From RFTU01 sp032122355 (GTDB taxonomy: Bacteria; Pseudomonadota; Gammaproteobacteria; Burkholderiales; Burkholderiaceae_C): 24,772 bases of DNA. The stretch is from contig JAUMCS010000057.1 in assembly GCA_032122355.1 (NCBI GenBank), forward strand, positions 1 through 24,772, written 5' to 3'. The stretch's first letter is position 1. Each line of letters starts with the position of its first letter. A model generated the notes under the pieces. That model saw nothing but the letters and a program-made list of their open reading frames with translations. It had not been told where the DNA came from and ran no database searches. Below are positions 1 to 7,333 of the stretch, in pieces. The translations under genes and the position numbers were made by a program.

Positions 1-1
1 C

Positions 2-724
2 CTGAGTTGCTTTATTGACATCCAAGCAGGGGCCGGCGGCACGGAAGCTTGTGATTGGGCGCAAATCCTGTTGCGGCAGTACTTGCGCTATTGTGAGCGT
101 AAAGGCTTCAAGGCCGAGGTTTTAGAAGAAACCGAGGGCGATGTGGCCGGCATCCGTAGTGCCTCCATTAAGGTCGAGGGTGACTATGCTTTTGGTCATT
201 TGCGCACTGAAACAGGCGTGCATCGCCTGGTGCGCAAAAGCCCCTTTGATTCAGCCGGTGGGCGTCATACCTCATTTGCCTCGTTATTTGTTTACCCTGA
301 AGTAGATGATTCGATTGAAATTGATATCAACCCTGCTGATGTGCGTACCGATACGTTCCGAGCCAGTGGTGCAGGTGGGCAGCACATCAACAAAACCGAT
401 TCAGCCGTGCGCTTAACCCACTTGCCCACAGGCATTGTGGTGCAGTGCCAAAATGATCGCAGTCAACACCGCAACCGTGATGAAGCTTGGGCAATGTTGC
501 GTTCACGCTTGTATGAGCATGAAATGCGCAAACAGCGTGAGCAACAGCAAAAATTAGAAGATAGTAAAACCGATGTAGGCTGGGGCCACCAGATTCGCAG
601 CTATGTGCTAGACCAAAGCCGCATCAAAGATTTACGCACCAATGTGGAAATCAGCAACACCCAAAAAGTGTTGGATGGTGATTTAGATGCATTCATACAG
701 GCCAGCTTAAAGCAAGGCCTTTAA
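2..724 (+). CDS. prfB: Peptide chain release factor 2 (5' partial)
   Basis: RF2 reads UAA and UGA stop codons in the ribosomal A site and triggers peptidyl-tRNA hydrolysis. The reading frame is open from base 2, so the gene begins before the window; the start, the N-terminal domain and any programmed frameshift site are not visible. What is present begins at the AGAGGTEA motif and runs to the C terminus. The SPF tripeptide that recognises UGA is in RKSPFDSAGGRH. The catalytic GGQ loop is in RASGAGGQHINKTD, with Ala at the position where E. coli K-12 RF2 has Thr. The C-terminal QIRSYVLDQSRIKDLRT block is typical of RF2. The TTG at 71 lies inside the conserved core and is not a start. pepN follows 39 bases later on the same strand. 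Confidence 0.97.
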   Translation: MSCFIDIQAGAGGTEACDWAQILLRQYLRYCERKGFKAEVLEETEGDVAGIRSASIKVEGDYAFGHLRTETGVHRLVRKSPFDSAGGRHTSFASLFVYPEVDDSIEIDINPADVRTDTFRASGAGGQHINKTDSAVRLTHLPTGIVVQCQNDRSQHRNRDEAWAMLRSRLYEHEMRKQREQQQKLEDSKTDVGWGHQIRSYVLDQSRIKDLRTNVEISNTQKVLDGDLDAFIQASLKQGL

Positions 725-750
725 AGCTTAAAACAAGCCAAACCCCCTTT

Positions 751-755
751 AGGAG
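751..755 (+). promoter_or_regulatory. Ribosome binding site of pepN
   Basis: AGGAG lies 8 bases before the ATG at 764. An in-frame TTG at 758 would leave only 2 bases of spacing, so this site decides for the ATG. Confidence 0.75.
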
Positions 756-763
756 TATTGAAA

Positions 764-3517
764 ATGACAGTCGCTAATTCTGTTGTGGTGAGGCGTGAAG
801 ACTACCAAGCCCCCAGCTATTGGATACGTAAAGTGGATTTGGTTTTTGACCTAGACCCCACTAAAACCATCGTTTCTAGCAAAATGGTAATTGAGCGTAA
901 TTCGGCCTACGGACCGAACGAGGCTCTGTGCTTGCAGGGTGAATCGCTGAACTTATTGCGCGTGTTGGCCAATGGTCAAAGCGTGAGTTTCAGGCATGAA
1001 AATAACCTGTTGTTGATAGAGAATTTACCCGCTACCGATGCAGGACAAACCTTCACCCTAGAAATCCGCAATACCATCGCCCCTGAAAAAAATACCGAGC
1101 TATCGGGTTTATACACTTCGGGTGGTGGATTTTTCACCCAATGCGAAGCGGAAGGCTTTCGGCGCATTACTTATTTTTTAGATCGCCCCGACATCATGGC
1201 TACCTACACGGTAACCCTGCGAGCCGATAAAAAACGCTATCCTGTTTTGCTCTCAAATGGCAATTTGGTGGAAGAAGGTGTCATGAATGACGGCAGGCAC
1301 TATGCCCGCTGGCATGATCCGCATCCCAAGCCCTGTTATTTATTTGCCTTGGTGGCCGCCGATCTGGTGAGTCGTTCGCAGCCCATCCGCACCCGTTCGG
1401 GCAGTGAGCACTTATTGCAAATTTATGTGCGGCCAGGTGACCTTGAAAAAACAGAACACGCTATGCAGTCATTGATTGCTTCCATCATTTGGGATGAAGC
1501 ACGGTTTGGTTTAAAGCTTGATTTAGAGCGTTACATGATTGTCGCAGTCAGCGATTTCAACATGGGGGCCATGGAAAACAAGGGCCTGAACATTTTCAAT
1601 ACTAAGTTTGTATTGGCTAATGCGGCAACCGCTACCGACCAAGATTTTGCAAACATTGAAAGTGTCGTGGCACATGAGTATTTTCATAACTGGACGGGCA
1701 ACCGGGTGACTTGCCGCGATTGGTTTCAGCTCTCACTCAAAGAGGGCTTAACCGTGTTTCGTGATCAAGAATTTAGCCAAGACATGGCCGGTAGCCCCAG
1801 TGCCCGAGCAGTGAAGCGAATTGAGGATGTGCGTCAATTACGTACCCTACAGTTTCCTGAAGATGCCGGCCCCATGGCGCATCCGGTGCGGCCTGATCAG
1901 TACCAAGCGATTGATAATTTTTATACCGCTACCGTGTATGAAAAAGGTGCCGAAGTGGTGCGTATGATGCAAACCCTGGTGGGTAGGGATGGTTTTGCAC
2001 GTGGTTTGCAAACTTATTTTGAACGCCACGATGGGCAAGCCGTCACTTGTGATGATTTTTTACAAAGCATGGTTGCCGCCAATCCGCAAAGTTTATTAGC
2101 ACAGATGCACACGGGTTTTGCTTTATGGTACAGCCAGTTGGGTACGCCACAGTTGCGAGCGCGGGGCGTCTATGATGCAGCCAATCAGCGCTATACCTTA
2201 ACCCTAGAGCAAACCGTACCAAACCAGCCTCATGGTAAAGCTACCCTGCCCATGGTCATTCCGGTACTGATGGGGTTGGTGGGCCAAAGTGGCCAAGCTA
2301 TTGCCGTGCAGCTTGAGTCAGACGGCGCTGCCATGAACGGTGCTTCAGCTCCCTTGACCCGATTACTGGTGTTACCTACTGGGGCTGCATCAGTGACTTT
2401 TGTGAACGTTCCTGAGCCACCTGTGCCTTCATTACTGCGTGGATTTTCCGCACCAGTCCTGTTAGATGATGGCTTGACTTTGGCTGAGAGATTGATACTG
2501 CTTAGCCATGATACTGACCCATTCAACCGTTGGGAATCAGCCCAGCGTTTGTTGCTTGACACGATGCTGAGTTCCGCGATGTCAGGTGTGTTTACCCCAG
2601 CGCCCGAAGCGTTGATAGAAGCACTGCAAAAAGTGTTGCGCGACCCTGAACTAGACCCTGCTTTCAAAGAATTGGTTTTAACTCTGCCTAGCGAGGGTGC
2701 TGTTGCCGAGAAGTGGGCAGAGCAGGGGCAATTGACGCCTTTTGCAGGCGTTCAACCGCAACTGATTCATATGGTACGTGAGGCGCTGCGTTTGCAGTTG
2801 GCGCAAGCACTTCAGGATGATTGGCAGTGGGCGTGGCAGACCTATTCAATACGCCAAGCCTATACTCCAAGTGCTTATCAAAGTGGCTGCCGTAGTTTGG
2901 CCAATTTGGCTTTGAGTATGTTGGTATTATCTGCTGTTCATCAAGGCGATGCCGTTTGGCCAGGCAGGGCCTATCAGCAGGTCAAAGATGCCACCAACAT
3001 GACCGAACGCTTGGGTGCGTTGGCGGCTCTGGTGGATGCACATGCCGATTTAGCGGATCGAGCTCTTGAGCACTTCTATGAAGTTTTTGCACAAGAGCCT
3101 TTGGCCTTGGATAAGTGGTTTAGCCTACAAGCCCGTGCACCTGAAAAAGACGGAAAAGTCTTCCATCGCGTGAAGGCATTGATGCAGCATCCTGCCTACA
3201 GTGCCCGTAATCCTAACCGAGTGCGCAGTTTGGTGTTTTCGATGTGCATGTTCAATCCGGCTGCATTCCACCGAACAGATGCCGCTGGCTATGTGTTCTG
3301 GGCTGACCGATTGGTGGAATTAGATACCCTCAACCCTCAATTGGCTGCTCGGCTGGCGCGTACCATGGACCATTGGCAGCAATGGGCCCAACCGATGCGC
3401 AGTGGTGCCCATCAAGCTTTATTGCGTATTGCCGAACGGCCACAGCTGAGTGCTGATGTCCGCGAAATCATTAACCGCGCCTTAGAAGGCGCTCAACCTC
3501 AAGAGTTAGCCGCATGA
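764..3517 (+). CDS. pepN: Aminopeptidase N (M1 family)
   Basis: A broad-specificity cytoplasmic zinc aminopeptidase that removes N-terminal residues from peptides late in protein turnover. The protein has 917 residues, and the family is usually 870-900. The M1 signatures are complete. The exopeptidase motif GAMEN is at residues 268-272. The zinc site HEYFH is at 304-308 and the third ligand Glu is at 327, 18 residues after the second His. The C-terminal half matches the E. coli PepN type (SFSMCMFNP-like block, here LVFSMCMFNPAAFH). No signal peptide is present. The ATG at 764 is preferred because of the AGGAG upstream. The stop overlaps the fbp start as ATGA at 3514-3517, which implies translational coupling. 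Confidence 0.97.
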   Translation: MTVANSVVVRREDYQAPSYWIRKVDLVFDLDPTKTIVSSKMVIERNSAYGPNEALCLQGESLNLLRVLANGQSVSFRHENNLLLIENLPATDAGQTFTLEIRNTIAPEKNTELSGLYTSGGGFFTQCEAEGFRRITYFLDRPDIMATYTVTLRADKKRYPVLLSNGNLVEEGVMNDGRHYARWHDPHPKPCYLFALVAADLVSRSQPIRTRSGSEHLLQIYVRPGDLEKTEHAMQSLIASIIWDEARFGLKLDLERYMIVAVSDFNMGAMENKGLNIFNTKFVLANAATATDQDFANIESVVAHEYFHNWTGNRVTCRDWFQLSLKEGLTVFRDQEFSQDMAGSPSARAVKRIEDVRQLRTLQFPEDAGPMAHPVRPDQYQAIDNFYTATVYEKGAEVVRMMQTLVGRDGFARGLQTYFERHDGQAVTCDDFLQSMVAANPQSLLAQMHTGFALWYSQLGTPQLRARGVYDAANQRYTLTLEQTVPNQPHGKATLPMVIPVLMGLVGQSGQAIAVQLESDGAAMNGASAPLTRLLVLPTGAASVTFVNVPEPPVPSLLRGFSAPVLLDDGLTLAERLILLSHDTDPFNRWESAQRLLLDTMLSSAMSGVFTPAPEALIEALQKVLRDPELDPAFKELVLTLPSEGAVAEKWAEQGQLTPFAGVQPQLIHMVREALRLQLAQALQDDWQWAWQTYSIRQAYTPSAYQSGCRSLANLALSMLVLSAVHQGDAVWPGRAYQQVKDATNMTERLGALAALVDAHADLADRALEHFYEVFAQEPLALDKWFSLQARAPEKDGKVFHRVKALMQHPAYSARNPNRVRSLVFSMCMFNPAAFHRTDAAGYVFWADRLVELDTLNPQLAARLARTMDHWQQWAQPMRSGAHQALLRIAERPQLSADVREIINRALEGAQPQELAA

Positions 3518-4533
3518 AATCACTGCAGCATACCCCCATTTCCCTACCTCAATATTTACTCGAACAACATCGCCAGCATGGTAATGCTGCAACTGATTTG
3601 CGCTTGTTAATTGAAGTGGTTGCTCGTGCCTGTAAACGCATTTCCGTGGCTGTGGGTAAAGGGGCATTGGCTGAGGTTTTGGGCTCAGCCCGAAGTGAAA
3701 ACGTACAGGGCGAGGAACAAAAAAAACTCGATGTTATCTCCAATGACATTTTGCTCCAGGCCAATGCCTGGGGGGGGCATTTGGCGGCCATGGCCAGTGA
3801 GGAGATGGAGGGCATTCACCCGGTACCCGAGGGCTATCCTCAGGGTGATTATTTATTGCTGTTTGATCCATTGGATGGTTCCTCTAACATTGACGTGAAT
3901 GTGAGTATTGGTACCATTTTCTCGGTGTTGCGCAAGCCGCACGGTGAGCATGGGGTTGGGGTATCTGAGCAAGATTTTCTGCAACCCGGCCATCAGCAAG
4001 TTGCAGCGGGTTATTGCGTGTATGGTCCGCAAACCACCCTTGTGCTTAGCTTGGGTGCTGGTGTCGTGATGTTTACGCTTGATCGTGAGCTGGGTTCTTG
4101 GGTATTAACCGCTGATCAAGTACAAATACCCGCTGATACTCAAGAATTTGCGATCAACATGAGCAACATGCGCCATTGGGCTGAACCCGTGCGCCGCTAC
4201 ATTGACGAGTGTTTGCAAGGTGCTCAGGGCCCCCGAAGCAAAAATTTTAATATGCGTTGGGTTGCCTCGATGGTGGCAGATGTGCACCGCATTATGACGC
4301 GTGGGGGGATTTTTATGTACCCATGGGATCATCGTGAACCCAACAAACCTGGAAAATTGCGTCTCATGTACGAGGCCAACCCGATGGCATTTTTGGTAGA
4401 ACAAGCCGGAGGTGCAGCTGTAGATGGCACACGGCGCATATTGGATTTACAACCGACGCAACTGCATCAGCGGGTTGCGGTGGTATTAGGTTCGCGCAAC
4501 GAGGTGCAAAGGGTAGCTCAATACCATGAGTGA
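3514..4533 (+). CDS. fbp: Fructose-1,6-bisphosphatase class I
   Basis: Hydrolyses fructose-1,6-bisphosphate to fructose-6-phosphate, the committing step of gluconeogenesis, in the cytoplasm with Mg2+. The 339 residues match the class I length. The metal- and phosphate-binding motif FDPLDGSSNID begins at Phe117, with Asp118 and Asp121 as the usual metal ligands. An upstream Glu pair (SEEMEG) supplies the other acidic residues, and EANPMAFLVEQAGG near the C terminus is the second family signature. The ATG is inside the pepN stop (ATGA), so translation is probably coupled to pepN. The stop is only 4 bases from the 3' end of the convergent tRNA-Thr, so fbp transcripts probably run antisense into that tRNA unless they stop first. 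Confidence 0.97.
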   Translation: MKSLQHTPISLPQYLLEQHRQHGNAATDLRLLIEVVARACKRISVAVGKGALAEVLGSARSENVQGEEQKKLDVISNDILLQANAWGGHLAAMASEEMEGIHPVPEGYPQGDYLLLFDPLDGSSNIDVNVSIGTIFSVLRKPHGEHGVGVSEQDFLQPGHQQVAAGYCVYGPQTTLVLSLGAGVVMFTLDRELGSWVLTADQVQIPADTQEFAINMSNMRHWAEPVRRYIDECLQGAQGPRSKNFNMRWVASMVADVHRIMTRGGIFMYPWDHREPNKPGKLRLMYEANPMAFLVEQAGGAAVDGTRRILDLQPTQLHQRVAVVLGSRNEVQRVAQYHE

Positions 4534-4537
4534 TGGG

Positions 4538-4613
4538 TGGTGCCGCTTGACGGAATCGAACTGTCGACCTTTTCATTACGAATGAACTGCTCTACCAACT
4601 GAGCTAAAGCGGC
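4538..4613 (-). tRNA. tRNA-Thr (anticodon CGT)
   Basis: A 76-base cloverleaf including an encoded CCA. The acceptor stem GCCGCTT/AAGCGGC is perfect. The D arm is GCTC-AGTTGGTA-GAGC, the anticodon loop TTCGTAA gives CGT (reads ACG), and the T loop is TTCGATT. Two stem positions do not pair: G27 with A43 at the top of the anticodon stem, and A52 with C62 in the T stem. The gene lies 57 bases downstream of gluQ on the same strand and tail to tail with fbp. Confidence 0.93.
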
Positions 4614-4618
4614 TAACC

Positions 4619-4648
4619 TAGGCTTTTGCGTGAAAAGGCAAAACCCTA
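4619..4648 (-). repeat. Hairpin between gluQ and tRNA-Thr
   Basis: TAGGCTTTTGC (4619-4629) and GCAAAACCCTA (4638-4648) pair at 10 of 11 positions around an 8-base loop; the only mismatch is C4623 with C4644. Neither strand has a T tract after it, so it is a poor intrinsic terminator. On the minus strand it sits just before the tRNA-Thr 5' end, where it could aid processing or reduce read-through. Confidence 0.5.
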
Positions 4649-4670
4649 AGCATATCTGAAAATCATGCTG

Positions 4671-5534
4671 CTACCGCGGCTTTAGCTTAAATTTTTCTGC
4701 CCAAATTCCAGTGGCTTGGTGCAGCCAAGTGGGTATGTGCTCGGTGGATGGTTGAGGTAGGTTCAATACATCTATAGCTGCATTTAAGCAAGCGATGGGC
4801 TGAGTAATATCAAGGGGTTTGGCGCCGGTTTGTTTCGATAGTTTTTGACCATCCTCTGCCCACACCAAAGGGGTGTGTAAATACTCGGGGTGCGGAAAGC
4901 CCAATAAATTTTGCAAGTGCCATTGCCGTGAGGTATTGTCGGCCAAGTCTTCACCCCTAACTATATGTGTGACCCCTTGTGCTGCATCATCTACCACCAC
5001 TGCCAGCTGATAAGCCCAAGGGCCATCGGCTCGGCGTAAAACAAAATCGCCAACTTCTTGGGTTATGTTTTGGGTTTGTGCGCCCAAATTGCGGTCATCC
5101 CATTGGATTGCAATGGGTTTATGGTTTAGGCCAGTGCTTACCCGCCAATTTCTGGCGAGTAAGCCATTTAGGCCATGCCGGCAGGTCCCTGGGTAGATGC
5201 CGGTGGGTGTATTTTGCATGAACTTGCGAGTACAGCCACAAGGGTAAGCCCACCCTTGTTGGATGAGGCAATCTAGCGCGTTCTGATATGCTTTACTGCG
5301 CTGGCTTTGATAGCAAATAGGCAGGTCAGAATGAAGGCCCAGTGTAAGCAGTTGGCTCAGGATAATTTCAGTAAATTCAGTCTTGCAGCGTATGTAGTCG
5401 ACATCTTCTATGCGTATGAACCATGTGCCTTGGTGTGCTTTGGCATCAAGCCAACTGGCTAGTGCAGCTACCAGTGAGCCAGCATGCAGTGGCCCCGTGG
5501 GTGAAGGAGCAAAACGGCCAATGTAGTGGCTCAT
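4671..5534 (-). CDS. gluQ: Glutamyl-Q tRNA(Asp) synthetase
   Basis: A paralogue of the glutamyl-tRNA synthetase catalytic core that attaches glutamate to queuosine at the wobble base of tRNA-Asp. The 287 residues fit this truncated family, which lacks the anticodon-binding domain. The HIGH-like motif is in APSPTGPLHAGSL near residues 9-21, and the KMSKS-like motif is KLSK at 231-234. A zinc-binding cluster is visible as PCGCTRK followed by a Tyr and Cys in GIYPGTCRHG. VVVDDAAQGVTHIVRGEDL is also diagnostic. Its ATG overlaps the upstream dehydrogenase stop by four bases (5531-5534), so it is the third gene of a coupled chain led by lexA. tRNA-Thr follows downstream. Confidence 0.95.
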   Translation of the reverse strand: MSHYIGRFAPSPTGPLHAGSLVAALASWLDAKAHQGTWFIRIEDVDYIRCKTEFTEIILSQLLTLGLHSDLPICYQSQRSKAYQNALDCLIQQGWAYPCGCTRKFMQNTPTGIYPGTCRHGLNGLLARNWRVSTGLNHKPIAIQWDDRNLGAQTQNITQEVGDFVLRRADGPWAYQLAVVVDDAAQGVTHIVRGEDLADNTSRQWHLQNLLGFPHPEYLHTPLVWAEDGQKLSKQTGAKPLDITQPIACLNAAIDVLNLPQPSTEHIPTWLHQATGIWAEKFKLKPR

Positions 5535-6541
5535 TTGCGCAAAACATGCATGGCTTCGGGGTTAATTAAGCCCTGCGTATGGCCTTCAAGAAATTGCAGA
5601 ATATGGGTAAAAGCCTCTGTGAAATAATGTTCATAGGTTTCTTTCTCGACAAAACCAATATGAGGGGTACAAACCACATTTTCTAAGCGCAGTAAGGGTT
5701 GGCCAGCAAGCGGGGGTTCAGACTCAAACACATCAATGGCTGCCAAACCTGGCCTGCCACGATTGAGGGCGGTGATCAAAGCGTGTTCTTGAATTAATTC
5801 AGCTCTTGCCGTATTGACTAGTAGTGCCGTGGGCTTCATTAAAGCCAAAAGGTGGGCTGTGACGATATGGTGTGTTTCCGGTGTAAGCCGAAGGTGCAAT
5901 GTTAAAACATCGGCTTGTTGAAAGAATGCTTCTGCATTGGGGCAAGTTTCAAAGCCATCGGCCAGAGCTTTAGAGAGTGTACTGGCAGATCCCCAAACTT
6001 GCACGCGCATACCAAACGCGCGGCCATATTGAGCCACCAGGCTTCCAACTTGTCCATAACCCCAAATACCCAGAGTTTTTCCTCGAAGTGTCGTGCCTAA
6101 ACTAAAATTTACCGGCATGCCATGCGCTTTAAGCCCTGATTGTTGCCAAGCCCCATGTTTGAGGTTATTGATGTATTGCGGAAGCCGCCTAGAGGCAGCC
6201 ATGATCAAAGCCCATGTGAGTTCGGCCGCTGCAATGTAGTGGCTGGTGCCTTGGGCCACTGCAATGCCTAAGCGGGTGCAAGCTGCAACATCCACATGCG
6301 GGCCTATGGGGCCGGTTTGTACTACCAACCGCAGTTTGGGCAGGCGTTGTAATAATGCGGCGGAGAGCTCGGTGCGTTGACGAATTAAAACAATCACTTC
6401 GGCATCGCGCAGGCGCACGGCCAGTTGTCCGATGCCTTTGACGGAATTGGTAAAAACCTTGGCATTATGTTTATCTAGGAGATGGGCACAATCGAGTTTG
6501 CGCACAGCGTCTTGGTAATCATCAAGAATGACGATATTCAT
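5531..6541 (-). CDS. D-2-hydroxyacid dehydrogenase family protein
   Basis: A cytoplasmic NAD(P)-dependent oxidoreductase of the family that holds phosphoglycerate dehydrogenase and glyoxylate reductase; the substrate cannot be read from sequence. The 336 residues are one full family unit with no ACT domain, which argues against SerA. The Rossmann motif is GYGQVG at 161-166. The catalytic triad is Arg246 (NTARAEL), Glu275 (FESEP) and His294 (TPHIGF). After the second Rossmann strand the usual Asp is replaced: the sequence is VQVWGSAS (181-187), so strict NAD specificity is doubtful. The start overlaps the lexA stop (ATGA at 6538-6541) and the stop overlaps the gluQ start, so it is translationally sandwiched between the two. 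Confidence 0.9.
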   Translation of the reverse strand: MNIVILDDYQDAVRKLDCAHLLDKHNAKVFTNSVKGIGQLAVRLRDAEVIVLIRQRTELSAALLQRLPKLRLVVQTGPIGPHVDVAACTRLGIAVAQGTSHYIAAAELTWALIMAASRRLPQYINNLKHGAWQQSGLKAHGMPVNFSLGTTLRGKTLGIWGYGQVGSLVAQYGRAFGMRVQVWGSASTLSKALADGFETCPNAEAFFQQADVLTLHLRLTPETHHIVTAHLLALMKPTALLVNTARAELIQEHALITALNRGRPGLAAIDVFESEPPLAGQPLLRLENVVCTPHIGFVEKETYEHYFTEAFTHILQFLEGHTQGLINPEAMHVLRK

Positions 6542-7207
6542 AAGGCTATTTGCTCACGAATCAGGCCAACGACAACGCCCTCTAGTATGAATATATGGGC
6601 TTCATCGGCAGGAATGATCAAGGTTTTGAAATCGGGGTTTTCGGGATGTAGCTCAATGGAGTGGGGGGTTTTAAAGTAGCGTTTCACGGTTACTTCATCA
6701 TCTAACCTGGCCACAACAATTTTCCCGTTTTGGGCTTGGGGCGTTTTGCAAACACCCAACAAGTCGTTATGAATAATGCCCGCGTCGCGCATACTCATGC
6801 CCTTGACACGCACCAAAAAATCGGGCTTTTGCGTGAACAAGCCGGCATGGCAGGTGAGGGTTTTCTCAATATGCTCAACGGCTGTGATGGGGTTGCCGGC
6901 AGCGACTTTCCCTACCACGGGTAAATGCCATTCATTCTCACGTGAGAGATGCTTGGGTGCTAAGCTCGAGGGGCTTAGGCGTATGCCTCTGGCCGCGCCT
7001 TGTCTGAGCTCAATCGCGCCTTTGTGGGCTAAGGCACGCAGGTGATCTTCCGCGGCATTGGGTGAGCGAAAACCCAATTCGGTACAAATTTCAGCGCGGG
7101 TGGGCGGTACACCCTNNNNNNNNNNCACCCTGTGTGTGAATGAATGACTCGATAAATTGCAGAACCGTTTGCTGGCGCGGGGTAAGTGGTGTGTCTTGAT
7201 TAGCCAT
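6538..7207 (-). CDS. lexA: LexA repressor, interrupted by an assembly gap
   Basis: The SOS repressor, a serine-type self-cleaving DNA-binding dimer. The frame from 6538 stays open to the N run at 7116-7125. Beyond it the N terminus (MANQDTPLTPRQQTVLQFIE) starts at the ATG 7205-7207 but is out of frame by one base as written. The bases flanking the Ns both read CACCCT (7110-7115 and 7126-7131). Merging them removes 16 bases and gives exactly 654 bases, a 217-residue LexA. In that numbering the winged helix-turn-helix covers about 29-60, the cleavage bond is Ala98-Gly99 (VAAG), and the catalytic dyad is Ser133 (GMSM) and Lys170 (VTVKR). The Ser-Lys spacing of 37 matches E. coli LexA. I treat it as an intact gene with an assembly artefact. 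Confidence 0.93.
7116..7125. other. Assembly gap (10 N) inside lexA
   Basis: Ten N bases. Both sides carry the hexamer CACCCT, and the protein continues from TQG to VPPTRAEI when the two copies are merged. The gap therefore appears to hold no missing sequence. Confidence 0.9.
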
Positions 7208-7274
7208 GGTTTGAGTGATGCAATGTACGGTTCGTTTAATGGTGCCAGGCAAGGTAAGCAGAGGATGGAAATTT

Positions 7275-7307
7275 TTGCGTATATCAGCTAGGATAACTCA
7301 TACGCAA
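7275..7307. promoter_or_regulatory. Inverted repeat in the lexA/asparaginase divergent promoter region
   Basis: TTGCGTAT (7275-7282) and ATACGCAA (7300-7307) form a perfect 8-bp dyad with a 17-base spacer; allowing one mismatch, the arms extend to 11 bp (TTTTTGCGTAT against TTATTGCGTAT). The half-site centres are 25 bp apart. Each arm puts a TTGCGT on one strand, so the dyad may be an operator or a pair of divergent -35-like elements. It is not a LexA box: no CTGT or ACAG is present. No clear -10 is seen. Confidence 0.4.
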
Positions 7308-7333
7308 TAACCCACCAATGTATATTCATCCTG

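Noticed and set aside
2230..2667. Long opposite-strand open frames inside pepN, lexA, cysM and the membrane-protein genes
   Set aside because: They are antisense to well-conserved genes, show no recognisable domains or ribosome sites, and reflect codon bias of the true strand.
7318..7333. Half of a LexA-box-like sequence (minus strand ...ATATACAT) just before the asparaginase start
   Set aside because: Only one half resembles the consensus; the other half matches at about 4 of 8 positions and there is no CTGT/ACAG pair.
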